Part shown: one piece after another, positions 13,510 through 13,539 of the stretch | Numbering within the stretch: position 1 is the first letter of the stretch | How the letters are laid out: each line of letters begins with the position of its first letter | Assembly (NCBI RefSeq): GCF_902364945.1 | Contig: NZ_CABJFS010000018.1 | Coordinates: 1-13,539 of the forward strand | Direction of reading: 5' to 3' | Length of the DNA: 13,539 bases | DNA from: Collinsella aerofaciens | GTDB lineage: Bacteria > Actinomycetota > Coriobacteriia > Coriobacteriales > Coriobacteriaceae | Program-made: the position numbers and the translations under genes | Notes under the pieces: model-generated | The model's input: the letters and a program-made list of their open reading frames with translations, nothing else | Database searches by the model: none | What the model was told of the DNA's origin: nothing

Positions 13510-13539
13510 CTAGTTTGTGGGCGCTTTGCCTGGCGCCCA
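13510..13539 (-). CDS. Possible C-terminal end of a minus-strand gene cut by the window edge
   Basis: Nine codons read on the minus strand from the right edge give WAPGKAPTN and a TAG at 13512-13510, placed 12 bases before a good minus-strand terminator. The spacing is what is expected for a gene end, but nine residues cannot identify a product and another frame could be the real one. Confidence 0.4.
   Translation of the reverse strand, partial: WAPGKAPTN

Overview
The window is GC-rich bacterial chromosome with dense, mostly minus-strand genes. LytS-type kinases paired with LytTR regulators, a UMF1-type transporter, a PF00882-type protein and an APC permease beside an amidohydrolase suggest a gut actinobacterium of the Coriobacteriia, probably close to Collinsella. 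That placement is a judgement from protein style and gene mix; there is no rRNA or marker gene here to prove it.

Left part (1-4180). A weakly supported plus-strand gene end and a YfcE-like phosphodiesterase converge on a bidirectional terminator (201-235). Next comes a minus-strand operon read from 4123 down to 807: a family-2-like glycosyltransferase, a LytS-type histidine kinase whose start overlaps the glycosyltransferase stop (ATGA), and a LytTR response regulator. It ends at a strong terminator (750-800). Another strong terminator (4145-4180) lies only 21 nt before the glycosyltransferase start.

Middle (4295-8855). A monocistronic-looking UMF1/Atg22-like MFS transporter and a zinc-dependent phospholipase-C-like protein lie downstream of a second kinase/LytTR pair (8855 down to 6693). 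The two kinase/regulator pairs are clear paralogues.

Right-middle (8882-12185). An APC-family amino acid permease is followed by a cytosolic metal-dependent amidohydrolase of the Xaa-Pro/Xaa-Arg dipeptidase-like group. Both have a strongly restricted codon choice that suggests high expression. The 358-bp region upstream of the permease holds a tandem direct repeat with 21-bp period (11971-12000, minus). It looks like a LytTR operator and includes an exact CCGTTCGTC box, so the downstream kinase/regulator pair may control this nutrient-use unit. A LytS/LytTR system controlling a transporter is known for BtsSR and YpdAB of E. coli; the link here is inference.

Right end (12186-13539). A plus-strand membrane-anchored C39-like cysteine peptidase is followed immediately by a 272-bp non-coding element. 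The element has perfect 29-bp terminal inverted repeats and internal ~61-bp degenerate repeats, and looks like a MITE- or REP-type mobile repeat. A minus-strand gene end with its terminator closes the window. I saw no tRNA, rRNA, CRISPR array or transposase gene.
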